Shown: in pieces, positions 48,146 through 56,885 of the stretch | Position numbering within the stretch: position 1 is the stretch's first letter | How the letters are laid out: the number at the start of each line of letters is the position of its first letter | DNA from: JBHGXV01 sp041920505 | GTDB taxonomy: Bacteria > Bacillota > Bacilli > Brevibacillales > Brevibacillaceae | Assembly (NCBI GenBank): GCA_041920505.1 | Contig: JBHGXV010000041.1 | Coordinates: 1-63,326, forward strand | DNA length: 63,326 nucleotides | Direction of reading: 5' to 3' | Position numbers and translations under genes: made by a program | The notes under the pieces: model-generated | What the model was told of the DNA's origin: nothing | The model's input: the letters and a program-made list of their open reading frames with translations, nothing else | Databases searched by the model: none

Positions 48146-48790
48146 GTGAATATTATTCTGATGGGTCTTCCCGGTGCGGGCAAAGGCACGCAGGCCGAAC
48201 GCATCGTGGAAGAGTTCAAGATTCCGCACATTTCGACCGGTGACATGTTCCGTGCTGCTGTGAAGAATGAGACGCCGCTTGGTCTGGAAGCGAAGTCCTA
48301 CATGGATAAGGGGCTGTTGGTTCCGGACGAAGTCGTGATAGGTATTGTGCGGGAGAGGCTCGGGAAAGACGATTGCGAAAAAGGGTTTCTCCTCGATGGG
48401 TTTCCGCGCACGGTTGCGCAGGCGGAAGCGCTGACCGCAACCCTCAAAGAGTTGGGACGCGAGCTGGATCACGTCATCAATATTGAGGTTCGCCGCGATG
48501 TGCTGATTGAGCGGCTGACCGGCCGATGGATTTGCCCGATCTGCGGAGCGAGTTACCACACGGTCTTCCATCCTCCCAAAGTCGAAGGTGTCTGCGACAA
48601 GGACGGCGGAAAGCTGTATCAGCGGGACGACGACAAGGTCGAAGTGGTTACACAACGTCTTGACGTCAACATCGCACAAACCCAACCACTGATTGAATAC
48701 TACTCGGCTCAGGGTCTGCTTCGCAATGTGAACGGTGAACAAGACATTCAGGTAGTATTCAACGATATTGCGACTTTATTGCGAGGGTAA
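48146..48790 (+). CDS. adk: adenylate kinase
   Basis: A 214-residue enzyme, 2 ADP to ATP and AMP. P-loop 'GLPGAGKGTQ' is at 7-16; the lid holds a zinc site of Cys130, Cys133, Cys150 and Asp153, as in Bacillus Adk. The frame is longer, but GGAGG ends at 48136, only 3 bases from ATG 48140 and 9 from GTG 48146; GTG gives the usual MNxxLMGLPG start. Confidence 0.97.
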   Translation: MNIILMGLPGAGKGTQAERIVEEFKIPHISTGDMFRAAVKNETPLGLEAKSYMDKGLLVPDEVVIGIVRERLGKDDCEKGFLLDGFPRTVAQAEALTATLKELGRELDHVINIEVRRDVLIERLTGRWICPICGASYHTVFHPPKVEGVCDKDGGKLYQRDDDKVEVVTQRLDVNIAQTQPLIEYYSAQGLLRNVNGEQDIQVVFNDIATLLRG

Positions 48791-48796
48791 GCGGTA

Positions 48797-49543
48797 ATGA
48801 TCATTCTAAAATCGAGAATGGAACTTGAGATAATGCGCGAAGCGGGTCGCATCGTCGCCTTAACTCATCAGGAGCTAGCCAAAGCGATAAAGCCGGGTGT
48901 TACTACGAAACAGCTGGACGAACTAGCCGAGACCTTTATCCGTAGTAAAGGAGCGGTCCCATCGTTTAAAGGCTATGGTGGCTTTCCGGGCAGTATCTGT
49001 GCTTCAGTCAACGAGGAACTCGTACATGGGATCCCAGGGAAACGGACGTTGCAAGAGGGAGACATTATCAGCATCGACATTGGTGCCCAGTTCCAAGGGT
49101 ACCACGGCGACTCCGCTTGGACGTACGCGGTCGGCAAGATATCCGAAGAAGATCGGCGCTTGATGCAAGTGACGGAAGAGTCGCTGTACAAAGGGTTGGA
49201 AAAGGCCCTCCCCGGTGCGCGCCTCTCCGACATCTCACATGCGATCCAGATCCATGCCGAAGCAGCCGGCTTTACGATCGTTCGCGAATACGTGGGCCAT
49301 GGCGTCGGCCGAGATTTGCACGAAGACCCGCAAATCCCTAACTTTGGTCCCCCCGGACGAGGACCCAGGTTAAAACCGGGCATGGTTTTGGCGATCGAAC
49401 CGATGGTGAATGCTGGCGAACGTTATGTCCGCACATTGGAGGACAATTGGACGGTCGTGACAGTGGACGGGAAAAAGTGTGCGCACTATGAACACACCAT
49501 CGCGATTACGGAAGATGGCTATGAGATCTTGACGAGGCCATAG
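48797..49543 (+). CDS. map: type I methionine aminopeptidase
   Basis: A 248-residue enzyme that removes the N-terminal Met from new proteins. Pita-bread fold with metal ligands Asp94, Asp105, His168, Glu201 and Glu232, and His77 in the substrate pocket. It has no N-terminal zinc extension. It follows adk by 6 bases. Confidence 0.97.
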   Translation: MIILKSRMELEIMREAGRIVALTHQELAKAIKPGVTTKQLDELAETFIRSKGAVPSFKGYGGFPGSICASVNEELVHGIPGKRTLQEGDIISIDIGAQFQGYHGDSAWTYAVGKISEEDRRLMQVTEESLYKGLEKALPGARLSDISHAIQIHAEAAGFTIVREYVGHGVGRDLHEDPQIPNFGPPGRGPRLKPGMVLAIEPMVNAGERYVRTLEDNWTVVTVDGKKCAHYEHTIAITEDGYEILTRP

Positions 49544-49691
49544 ACAACGGTGGCAGTTGCAGGAGGAAAGTTCGGGATTGTCGTTCAACGTGTTGACGAT
49601 AAGTTCGTTCTGAATCTGACTCCGTCTTGCCGTACCAGGGTTGCCTGAGACTCATGGTCCGACTGAAGAACAGATGAAAGGAGAGAAGCGA

Positions 49692-49910
49692 ATGGCCAAG
49701 GACGATGTTATCGAAGTGGAAGGTACAGTGATTGAGCCTTTGCCGAACGCGATGTTCCGTGTCGAGCTGGAGAACGGACACAAGGTTCTGGCTCATGTAT
49801 CCGGCAAGATCCGCATGCACTTTATCCGCATCTTGCCCGGTGACAAAGTGACGGTAGAGTTGTCGCCATATGACCTGACTCGCGGTCGTATCACGTACCG
49901 CTATAAATAA
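49692..49910 (+). CDS. infA: translation initiation factor IF-1
   Basis: A 72-residue OB-fold factor: 'MAKDDVIEVEGTVIEPLPNA' to 'DLTRGRITYRYK', the standard length. AAAGGAGAG precedes ATG 49692, so the 17-codon upstream extension is rejected. The 148-base gap from map holds no gene; the KOW-domain gene found here in B. subtilis is absent. Confidence 0.97.
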   Translation: MAKDDVIEVEGTVIEPLPNAMFRVELENGHKVLAHVSGKIRMHFIRILPGDKVTVELSPYDLTRGRITYRYK

Positions 49911-49948
49911 GCGCAATGCTTAAACCCTAGAAAAGGGAGGCAAAAACC

Positions 49949-50062
49949 ATGAAAGTGAGACCGTCGGTGAAACCGATTTGCGAAAAATGCAAGGTCATTC
50001 GTCGCAAAGGCAACGTAATGGTTATTTGTGAAAATCCTAAGCATAAACAAAAACAAGGGTAA
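49949..50062 (+). CDS. rpmJ: 50S ribosomal protein L36
   Basis: A 37-residue zinc-ribbon protein beginning 'MKVRPSVKPICEKCKVIRRK' with ligands Cys11, Cys14, Cys27 and His32. GGGAGG lies 8 bases before ATG 49949. It sits between infA and rpsM, the usual place. Confidence 0.96.
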   Translation: MKVRPSVKPICEKCKVIRRKGNVMVICENPKHKQKQG

Positions 50063-50084
50063 TCCAAGGAGGTGCTTTTGAAGC

Positions 50085-50453
50085 ATGGCACGTATTGCAG
50101 GCGTTGACTTGCCTCGCGAAAAACGCGTGGAAATCGCGTTGACCTACATCTACGGTATTGGTCGCCCTACGTCCCAACGTATTCTTGCGGCAACCGGGAT
50201 TCATCCTGATACCCGCGTTCGCGATCTGACTGAAGACGAAGTGAGCAAGCTTCGTGACTACATCGATAAAAACCTGAAGGTGGAAGGGGATCTTCGCCGT
50301 GAAGTGTCCCTCAACATCAAGCGCCTGATGGAAATCGGCTGCTATCGCGGTCTCCGTCACCGCCGCGGTCTGCCGGTTCGCGGCCAACGTACCAAAACCA
50401 ATGCTCGTACGCGCAAAGGTCCTCGCCGTACGGTAGCGAACAAGAAGAAGTAA
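50085..50453 (+). CDS. rpsM: 30S ribosomal protein S13
   Basis: A 122-residue head protein that contacts P-site tRNA. It starts 'MARIAGVDLPREKRVEIALT' and ends in a basic tail after 'RGQRTKTNARTRKGPRRTV'. AAGGAGGTG precedes ATG 50085. Confidence 0.97.
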   Translation: MARIAGVDLPREKRVEIALTYIYGIGRPTSQRILAATGIHPDTRVRDLTEDEVSKLRDYIDKNLKVEGDLRREVSLNIKRLMEIGCYRGLRHRRGLPVRGQRTKTNARTRKGPRRTVANKKK

Positions 50454-50469
50454 AGGGGGGTAATCTGAC

Positions 50470-50871
50470 ATGGCTAAAATAAAACAAGCGACTGATACTC
50501 GTACCAGTCGTCTTGACCGCAAGAAAGTTGAAAGCGGCGTAGAACTTATCCGTTCCAAGTTCAACAACTCCATCGTAACCATCACCGACCCGCACGGTAA
50601 CGCAATCTCTTGGTCCAGTGCCGGTGCCCTCGGTTTCAAAGGTTCCCGCAAAAGCACTCCGTTTGCCGCGCAAATGGCTGCGGAAACGGCTGCAAAAGCG
50701 GCTATGGAACACGGTATGCGTTCCTGCGAAGTGCTGGTGAAAGGGCCGGGAGCAGGTCGGGAAGCAGCGATTCGTTCTCTGCAAGCTGCCGGTCTCGAAG
50801 TCAGCATGATCAAAGACGTAACGCCAATTCCGCATAACGGCTGCCGTCCGCCAAAACGTCGCCGCGTGTAA
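50470..50871 (+). CDS. rpsK: 30S ribosomal protein S11
   Basis: A 133-residue platform protein. 'FNNSIVTITDPHGNAISWSS' and 'DVTPIPHNGCRPPKRRRV' are conserved. AAGGGGGG lies before ATG 50470. Confidence 0.97.
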   Translation: MAKIKQATDTRTSRLDRKKVESGVELIRSKFNNSIVTITDPHGNAISWSSAGALGFKGSRKSTPFAAQMAAETAAKAAMEHGMRSCEVLVKGPGAGREAAIRSLQAAGLEVSMIKDVTPIPHNGCRPPKRRRV

Positions 50872-50962
50872 TCGGGTTTATAAAGTTCAGAACATGTCCA
50901 TACTAGAATGGTAGTTTCTGCTTTTTTCGGCTTGACATGCACGCAACGGTAAACCGCCGAAG

Positions 50963-51006
50963 GAAATTCCGCTGGTGGGCTTCGTCATGAGCCCATCGGG
51001 AATTTC
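50963..51006 (+). promoter_or_regulatory. strong hairpin in the rpsK-rpoA gap
   Basis: Outer stem GAAATTCC (50963-50970) with GGAATTTC (50999-51006), a small internal loop, inner 8-bp stem (50974-50981 with 50990-50997) and an 8-base loop. It ends about 10 bases before the rpoA ribosome binding site and has no T-run. A TTGACA at 50932 has no matching -10. Confidence 0.65.
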
Positions 51007-51031
51007 GACGTTTTGAAGGAGGGTTTGTTTA

Positions 51032-51976
51032 ATGATAGAAATAGAAAAACCAAGAATCGAGGTTGTGGAAGTAAACGACGACAACACGTACGGCAAGTTC
51101 GTCGTTGAACCCCTTGAGCGTGGTTACGGTACAACCCTTGGCAACTCACTCAGACGTATTCTCCTGTCCTCGCTGCCGGGCGCTGCCGTCACAACTGTCC
51201 AGATTGACGGCGTTCTGCACGAATTCTCGACCGTCGAGGGTGTGGTAGAGGACGTAACCGAAATCATCCTCAACATCAAAGGTCTGGCTCTGAAGATCCA
51301 TTCTGATGAAGAGAAGATACTTGAGATCGATGCGGAAGGCGAAGGCGTTGTAAAGGCGGGAGACATTCGTGCTGACAGCGACGTGGAGATCTTGAACCCG
51401 GATCTGCACATCGCTACTTTGGCAAGCGGCGGTCGTCTGCACATTCGCATGACAGCTGGACGCGGTCGTGGATATGTTCAAGCGGACGGAAACAAGTCAG
51501 AGGATCAACCAATCGGGGTCATTCCGATTGACTCGATCTATACACCGATCAAGCGTGTCAACTATCAAGTCGAAAACACCCGTGTCGGGCAAATGACCAA
51601 CTACGACAAGTTGACCCTTGAAGTATGGACGAACGGCAGTATCCGCCCGGAAGAGGCTGTTAGCCTTGGCGCGAAAATCATGACCGAGCATCTCAACCTG
51701 TTTGTCAGCCTGACAGACGAGGCGAAAGATGCGGAGATCATGGTGGAGAAGGAAGAGGACAAGAAAGAGAAAGTGCTCGAAATGACCATCGAAGAGCTGG
51801 ATCTTTCGGTTCGCTCCTACAACTGCTTGAAACGCGCGGGCATCAATACGGTTCACGAGTTGACCCAGAAGACCGAAGAAGACATGATGAAAGTTCGCAA
51901 CCTGGGGCGCAAATCCTTGGAGGAAGTTCAGGAAAAACTGCACGAACTGGGCCTTTCGCTCAGAAGCGACGACTAA
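51032..51976 (+). CDS. rpoA: DNA-directed RNA polymerase subunit alpha
   Basis: A 314-residue assembly scaffold of RNA polymerase. The N-terminal domain has 'EPLERGYGTTLGNSLRRILL'; the C-terminal domain (about 245-314) has the DNA and activator surface 'ELDLSVRSYNCLKRAGINTV'. AAGGAGGG precedes ATG 51032. It follows an unusual 160-base structured gap after rpsK. Confidence 0.98.
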   Translation: MIEIEKPRIEVVEVNDDNTYGKFVVEPLERGYGTTLGNSLRRILLSSLPGAAVTTVQIDGVLHEFSTVEGVVEDVTEIILNIKGLALKIHSDEEKILEIDAEGEGVVKAGDIRADSDVEILNPDLHIATLASGGRLHIRMTAGRGRGYVQADGNKSEDQPIGVIPIDSIYTPIKRVNYQVENTRVGQMTNYDKLTLEVWTNGSIRPEEAVSLGAKIMTEHLNLFVSLTDEAKDAEIMVEKEEDKKEKVLEMTIEELDLSVRSYNCLKRAGINTVHELTQKTEEDMMKVRNLGRKSLEEVQEKLHELGLSLRSDD

Positions 51977-52098
51977 GGCGCGGACGGCCGACAGCCAGCC
52001 TGATCCTGGCTTTTCGACAAGGCAACGATGTACTGTTCTTGCAATCAAATTCGTTAGGACGCTGTTTTGCCAGTAAACAGTGAGAAGGAGGTAAGAAA

Positions 52099-52461
52099 AT
52101 GGCATACCGTAAATTGGGTCGTAGAAGCGCGGCTCGCAAAGCGCTTTTCCGCGACTTGGTAACGGACCTGATCATCAACGAACGCATCGAGACTACCGAA
52201 CTGAAGGCAAAAGAAGTTCGCTCGATCGCTGAAAAGATGATTACGCTCGCGAAACGCGGTGACTTGCACGCTCGTCGTCAGGTAGCTGCTTTCGTTCGTA
52301 AAGAGGTGGCAACACCGGAAGGCCGCGACGCCGTTCAAAAACTGTTCGATGTCATTGCCCCGCGCTTCCAGGAGCGTAACGGCGGATACACGCGTATCCT
52401 CAAACTGGGTCCTCGCCGTGGCGACGCTGCACCAATGGCGTATCTCGAATTAGTTGAATAA
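52099..52461 (+). CDS. rplQ: 50S ribosomal protein L17
   Basis: A 120-residue protein. 'YRKLGRRSAARKALFRDLVT' and the end 'KLGPRRGDAAPMAYLELVE' are typical. AAGGAGGT precedes ATG 52099. It closes the alpha operon. Confidence 0.97.
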   Translation: MAYRKLGRRSAARKALFRDLVTDLIINERIETTELKAKEVRSIAEKMITLAKRGDLHARRQVAAFVRKEVATPEGRDAVQKLFDVIAPRFQERNGGYTRILKLGPRRGDAAPMAYLELVE

Positions 52462-52478
52462 TACGTTTTCGTTTGAAG

Positions 52479-52533
52479 AAAGGGTGAGGACGGATTCTGG
52501 ATGAACCGGATTCTGATTCGTGCCCTTTTTTTC
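52479..52533 (+). terminator. possible terminator after rplQ
   Basis: AAAGGG near 52479-52484 can pair with CCCTTT at 52523-52528, extended by two G-U pairs, with a T-run. The large loop contains a CGGATTCTG direct repeat (52491 and 52507). The stem is weak, so partial read-through into ecfA1 is likely. Confidence 0.4.
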
Positions 52534-52574
52534 TTTTTGGGTTTGTACTCTCACACGCAGGGATGTGAGTGCCG

Positions 52575-53429
52575 ATGACGCTGCCAGAAGTGATTATCAG
52601 CGCGCGGAACGTGGCGTTTCGTTACGAATCCGCGCAGGAAGAAGCGCCGTTTGTCGTCAGGCAACTGGATCTTTCCATTGAGAAAGGTTCGTTCGTGTCG
52701 GTCATCGGCCATAACGGCTCGGGCAAGTCGACGCTGGCCAAATTGTGCAACGCGTTGCTTGCTCCGAGCGAAGGCGTGCTGACGGTCTGCGGCTTCGACA
52801 CACGCGACGGGCACGTCGTCTGGGAGATCCGCAGCCGGGTCGGCATGGTATTTCAAAATCCGGACAACCAAATTGTCGGAACCACGGTGGAAGAGGACGT
52901 CGCTTTCGGGCTGGAAAATCTGGGGGTGGCGCCGGAAGAGATGCGCGGGCGCATCGACGAATCGCTGCGTGCGGTCAAGATGGAGTCGTTTGCCGATCGC
53001 CAGCCGCATCGCCTCTCCGGCGGCCAAAAGCAGCGGGTGGCGATCGCCGGCATCATTGCCATGCGTCCATCCGTCATCATTCTCGATGAAGCCACGGCGA
53101 TGCTTGATCCGCAAGGGCGCAAAGAAGTGCTCGCGCTCGTGCGCCGGTTAAACCGGGAAGAAGGGATCACGATCCTCAACATTACCCATTTCCCCGAGGA
53201 GACGGTTGATTCCGACCGGGTGATTGTGATGCACGCAGGCGCCGTCCTGCTGGATGGCCCCCCTTCGGTCGTCTATCGGGAAGTGGAACGCTTGCAGGCA
53301 GTCGGGCTTGATGTTCCGCTCGCTTCCCGGCTGCGTCACAAACTGGCGGCACAAGGAGTACAGATCGCCCCGGTACTGCATCAGGAGGAGTTGGTGGACG
53401 AGTTATGCAGATTACTCTCGAACGAGTGA
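52575..53429 (+). CDS. ecfA1: energy-coupling factor transporter ATPase EcfA1
   Basis: A 284-residue ABC ATPase of the group II ECF vitamin transporter. Walker A 'GHNGSGKST' is at 45-53, Q-loop in 'VFQNPDNQIVG', signature 'RLSGGQKQR' and Walker B 'VIILDEAT'. With EcfA2 and EcfT it powers interchangeable S components for vitamins and metals, which are encoded elsewhere. GTG 52569 is also in frame; the ribosome binding site is weak. It overlaps ecfA2 by 25 bases. Confidence 0.95.
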   Translation: MTLPEVIISARNVAFRYESAQEEAPFVVRQLDLSIEKGSFVSVIGHNGSGKSTLAKLCNALLAPSEGVLTVCGFDTRDGHVVWEIRSRVGMVFQNPDNQIVGTTVEEDVAFGLENLGVAPEEMRGRIDESLRAVKMESFADRQPHRLSGGQKQRVAIAGIIAMRPSVIILDEATAMLDPQGRKEVLALVRRLNREEGITILNITHFPEETVDSDRVIVMHAGAVLLDGPPSVVYREVERLQAVGLDVPLASRLRHKLAAQGVQIAPVLHQEELVDELCRLLSNE

Positions 53430-54283
53430 CACACGTCTACGGCAAAGGGACGCCGTTCGAAAAAGCGGCGTTGTCCGACGTCTCCCTCACCATTCCTTCC
53501 GGTGCCTACGTGGGGATCATCGGGCATACCGGCTCCGGTAAATCGACGTTGATCCAGCATTTGAACGGACTGTTGAAGCCGACATCCGGCGTTTTGCGGA
53601 TCGGCGAGTGGACGATCACCCCCGCCACCAAACCGATTCCGGAATGGCGGCGGACGGTCGGCCTGGTGTTTCAGTATCCGGAGCACCAACTGTTTGAAGA
53701 AACCGTGTGGAAAGACGTGGCGTTTGGCCCGTTGAACTTCGGTCTGCCGGAGGACTTGGCGAGGCTTAGGGCCAAGGAGGCGTTGGAGACGGTCGGGTTG
53801 CCGTTTGAGGAAATCAAGGACCGTTCGCCGTTTCAATTGAGCGGCGGCCAGATGCGCCGGGTGGCGATCGCCGGGGTGTTGGCCATGCAGCCGCGCGTGC
53901 TCGTGCTGGACGAACCGACGGCAGGACTGGACCCGGCAGGACGGAGGACGATTCTGGAGGCGATTCACCGGATTCACCGGGAGCAAAACCTGACGACGAT
54001 ACTGGTGACGCACAGCATGGAAGAAGTGGCGACATACGCTGACTGGCTGATCGTCATGGCAGACGGACGGGTCGCTCTGCAGGGGAAGCCGACAGCGGTA
54101 TTTTCCGAAGCTGACCGATTGCGTCAACTGGGACTGGACGTGCCGCAGACCGTGGCGATCATCGAACAGCTCAACCGGCGTCTGCCCCCCGACCGGCGGA
54201 TTCCGCCCGATCTGTATCGCGAAGAGGAACTGGAGGCCTATCTTCTCCAGATGCTGGCCGGGCGAAAGGAGGCGGCGCGATGA
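53405..54283 (+). CDS. ecfA2: energy-coupling factor transporter ATPase EcfA2
   Basis: A 292-residue ABC ATPase. Walker A 'GHTGSGKST' lies at 40-48, Q-loop 'VFQYPEHQLFEE', signature 'QLSGGQMRR' and Walker B 'VLVLDEPT'. It pairs with EcfA1 as a heterodimer. It begins inside ecfA1 and its stop overlaps the ecfT start (ATGA), so the three are translationally coupled. Confidence 0.96.
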   Translation: MQITLERVTHVYGKGTPFEKAALSDVSLTIPSGAYVGIIGHTGSGKSTLIQHLNGLLKPTSGVLRIGEWTITPATKPIPEWRRTVGLVFQYPEHQLFEETVWKDVAFGPLNFGLPEDLARLRAKEALETVGLPFEEIKDRSPFQLSGGQMRRVAIAGVLAMQPRVLVLDEPTAGLDPAGRRTILEAIHRIHREQNLTTILVTHSMEEVATYADWLIVMADGRVALQGKPTAVFSEADRLRQLGLDVPQTVAIIEQLNRRLPPDRRIPPDLYREEELEAYLLQMLAGRKEAAR

Positions 54284-55083
54284 GCGTATTGCAAAACTTC
54301 GCGATCGGCCAGTACGTGCCCGGGCAGTCGTTTGTGCATCGTCTGGACCCGCGCAGCAAATTGCTGTTCGTGCTGGTATTCGCCGTTCTCGTCTTTTTGG
54401 CCGACAACCCGCAGACGTACGCTTTTCTTGTCGTCTTTCTCGCGCTGGTCATGCTCGTCTCCGGACTGTCGTTTGCCTATATCGCCAAAGGATTGAAACC
54501 CGTCTGGTGGCTGATTCTGTTTACGGTTGTGATGCACTTGCTGACGACCAAAGGCGGGGCCGTCTATCTGCAATGGGGGTGGCTGACCATCGAAGAAGAG
54601 GGCGTGCGGCAGGCCGTGTACATGTCACTTCGACTGGGGCTCTTGGTCGTGGCCAGTTCGCTGTTGACCCTGACGACGTCGCCGATCGACCTGACGGACG
54701 GCATGGAACGGCTGCTTGCTCCGCTCAAGCGGCTGGGCGTTCCCGTCCATGAAATCTCGCTGATGCTGTCCATCGCGCTTCGTTTCATTCCCACGTTGCT
54801 TGAAGAGACGGACAAGATCATCAAGGCGCAGATGGCGCGGGGGGTTGATTTCGAATCCGGCTCACTGGTCAAACGGGTGAAGCACATGGTGCCGATCGTG
54901 GTTCCGCTGTTTATCGGCGCGTTTCGCCGGGCGGAGGAGATGGCCCTGGCGATGGAGGCGCGGGCGTATCGCGGCGGTGTGGGCCGTACCCGCTTGCGTC
55001 AGTTGCGCCTGACCTGGCGGGATGCGGTGATTGCCGTCGTGCTGCTTTTGGCGATCGGCGTGATCGGGTGGTGGCGGACATGA
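54280..55083 (+). CDS. ecfT: energy-coupling factor transporter transmembrane protein EcfT
   Basis: A 267-residue membrane protein with about five hydrophobic segments. Two Ala-Arg-Gly-type coupling motifs are seen ('AQMARG' and 'EARAYRGG'), which contact the ATPases. It bridges EcfA1A2 to substrate-specific S proteins. It overlaps ecfA2 and truA by four bases each. Confidence 0.96.
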   Translation: MSVLQNFAIGQYVPGQSFVHRLDPRSKLLFVLVFAVLVFLADNPQTYAFLVVFLALVMLVSGLSFAYIAKGLKPVWWLILFTVVMHLLTTKGGAVYLQWGWLTIEEEGVRQAVYMSLRLGLLVVASSLLTLTTSPIDLTDGMERLLAPLKRLGVPVHEISLMLSIALRFIPTLLEETDKIIKAQMARGVDFESGSLVKRVKHMVPIVVPLFIGAFRRAEEMALAMEARAYRGGVGRTRLRQLRLTWRDAVIAVVLLLAIGVIGWWRT

Positions 55084-55814
55084 AGCGGTTGAAATGCGTG
55101 GTCGCTTACGACGGGACCGATTACAGCGGCTTTCAGGTCCAGCCTGATCAAATCACCGTCCAGGGAGAGATCGAGGCAGCTTTGAAGCGGATTACCGGGG
55201 AGACGATCCAGATCGCCGGTTCGGGCCGCACCGATGCCGGTGTGCATGCGCGCGGGCAGGTCTTTCACTTTGACACCAACAGTCACATCCCGTTGAAAAA
55301 ATGGCGATTTGTGCTCAACAATCAACTGCCCGACGCCATTGTCATCCGCTCGGTGGAGGAAGCGCCCGCCGATTTTCATGCCCGGTTTGACGTGAAGGCC
55401 AAAGAGTACCGCTACTGCGTCGACAATGGCGAAGTGCCCGATCTGTTTCGCCACCGCTACGCCGATCACATCCGTCATCCGCTGGATGTCGCCCGGATGA
55501 ACGCGGCCGCCCGCCATTTGATCGGGGAGCACGACTTTACCTCGTTTTGCTCCGCCAAGACCTTTGTCGAAGACAAGGTGCGGACGATTTACGATCTGCG
55601 GGTGGAGCGGGAAGGCCCCTTTATCTGGATCATCTGCCGCGGCAACGGCTTTTTGTACAACATGGTACGCATCATCGCCGGAACGCTTGTCGAAGTGGGG
55701 CAGGGCAAGCGCGATCCAGAGGAGATTCCGGCGATTCTCGCCGCCAGGGATCGGGAAAAGGCGGGCAAGACTGCGCCGGCCAAGGGGCTTACCATGTGGG
55801 AAGTGTTCTACTAA
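55080..55814 (+). CDS. truA: tRNA pseudouridine synthase A
   Basis: A 244-residue enzyme that makes pseudouridine at tRNA positions 38-40. The catalytic Asp is Asp52 in 'GSGRTDAGVHARGQ'. GTG 55068 and 55071 are in frame, but ATG 55080 overlaps the ecfT stop (ATGA) and gives the usual start. Same position as in Bacillus. Confidence 0.96.
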   Translation: MKRLKCVVAYDGTDYSGFQVQPDQITVQGEIEAALKRITGETIQIAGSGRTDAGVHARGQVFHFDTNSHIPLKKWRFVLNNQLPDAIVIRSVEEAPADFHARFDVKAKEYRYCVDNGEVPDLFRHRYADHIRHPLDVARMNAAARHLIGEHDFTSFCSAKTFVEDKVRTIYDLRVEREGPFIWIICRGNGFLYNMVRIIAGTLVEVGQGKRDPEEIPAILAARDREKAGKTAPAKGLTMWEVFY

Positions 55815-55835
55815 CGCTGTTTTCGCAGAATGCAC

Positions 55836-55864
55836 TTGACTATGGGTTTTCCGTATAGTACGAT
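55836..55864 (+). promoter_or_regulatory. sigma-A promoter of rplM-rpsI
   Basis: TTGACT, 17 bases, TACGAT, 21 bases after truA. It starts the L13 leader. Confidence 0.7.
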
Positions 55865-55869
55865 ATTCC

Positions 55870-55985
55870 TTGGTATTTTCATACCCCGCTAGCCCCACTC
55901 TAGCCCCGGGATTGAAAATTGGATATGTACGTGTTTTGACACACGAGGAGAAGTTGCTACCGTTACAACTTCGTCCTGTTTTTTT
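55870..55985 (+). ncRNA. L13 leader with terminator
   Basis: The leader has the block 'ACCCCGCTAGCCCC' near 55881 repeated in part by 'CTCTAGCCCCGGG', flanked by TTTTCA and TGAAAA, as in the known L13 leader of Bacillota. It ends in a terminator: AGGAGAAGTTG (55946-55956) with CAACTTCGTCCT (55966-55977) and seven T (55979-55985). L13 presumably controls its own operon here. Confidence 0.8.
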
Positions 55986-56017
55986 GGAACGGCAACATAT
56001 TTAGGAGGGACAACACA

Positions 56018-56455
56018 ATGCGTACCACATATATGGCGAAGCCGCTGGAAGTTGAACGCAAATGGTACATCGTTGATGCGGAAGGTCAAACGCTGGGCCG
56101 CATCGCGAGCGAAGTCGCTACCATCCTGCGCGGCAAACACAAACCGGAATTCACTCCTCACGTTGACACCGGCGATTTCGTCATCGTTATCAACGCTGAC
56201 AAAATCAAGCTGACCGGCAAAAAATTGACCGACAAAATCTATTACACCCACTCCCTGTATCCGGGCGGTCTGAAAGCGACTGCTGCCGGGGACATGTTGA
56301 AAAACCGTCCAGAGCGCATGTTCGAGATTGCCGTAAAAGGTATGCTCCCGAAAAACAGCCTGGGACGCAAAATGTTCACCAAGCTGAAAGTGTACAAAGG
56401 CAGCGAACATCCGCATCAAGCGCAAAAGCCAGAAGTATGGCAAATCCGCGGTTAA
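56018..56455 (+). CDS. rplM: 50S ribosomal protein L13
   Basis: A 145-residue early-assembly protein. 'RKWYIVDAEGQTLGRIASEV' and 'VKGMLPKNSLGRKMFTKLKV' are conserved. TTAGGAGGG precedes ATG 56018. It is led by the L13 leader. Confidence 0.97.
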   Translation: MRTTYMAKPLEVERKWYIVDAEGQTLGRIASEVATILRGKHKPEFTPHVDTGDFVIVINADKIKLTGKKLTDKIYYTHSLYPGGLKATAAGDMLKNRPERMFEIAVKGMLPKNSLGRKMFTKLKVYKGSEHPHQAQKPEVWQIRG

Positions 56456-56478
56456 TTCAATAAGGGAGGAAAAGACTC

Positions 56479-56871
56479 GTGGCACAAGTACAATACTACG
56501 GTACAGGTCGTCGTAAGCACTCCGTGGCACGCGTTCGCTTGGTTCCGGGCGAAGGCCGCATCGTGATCAACAAGCGTGACATGGATAACTACTTTGGTTT
56601 GGAAACTCTGAAACTGATCGTGAAACAACCGCTCATTCTGACCGAAACCCTCGGTCGTTACGATGTGCTGGTCAATGTGTCCGGCGGCGGTACGTCCGGT
56701 CAGGCGGGCGCAATCCGTCACGGAATTTCCCGCGCGCTGCTGAAAGCTGATCCGGAACTGCGCGGTGTGCTGAAGCGCGCCGGCTTCCTGACTCGCGATC
56801 CGCGCATGAAAGAGCGTAAAAAATACGGTCTCAAAGCTGCTCGTCGCGCTCCGCAATTCTCCAAACGCTAA
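56479..56871 (+). CDS. rpsI: 30S ribosomal protein S9
   Basis: A 130-residue protein whose C-terminal tail 'RRAPQFSKR' reaches P-site tRNA. 'GGGTSGQAGAIRHGISRALL' is conserved. GTG 56479 follows GGGAGG. Last gene of the operon; a terminator follows. Confidence 0.97.
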   Translation: MAQVQYYGTGRRKHSVARVRLVPGEGRIVINKRDMDNYFGLETLKLIVKQPLILTETLGRYDVLVNVSGGGTSGQAGAIRHGISRALLKADPELRGVLKRAGFLTRDPRMKERKKYGLKAARRAPQFSKR

Positions 56872-56885
56872 TCGCGCAACGACAC

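Noticed and set aside
49544..49691. KOW-domain gene expected between map and infA
   Set aside because: The gap has no open frame with a ribosome binding site that matches the B. subtilis protein; I see nothing else in it.
50932..50954. TTGACA as a promoter for rpoA
   Set aside because: No acceptable -10 box lies 15-19 bases downstream (sequence is GC-rich), so a promoter cannot be supported.
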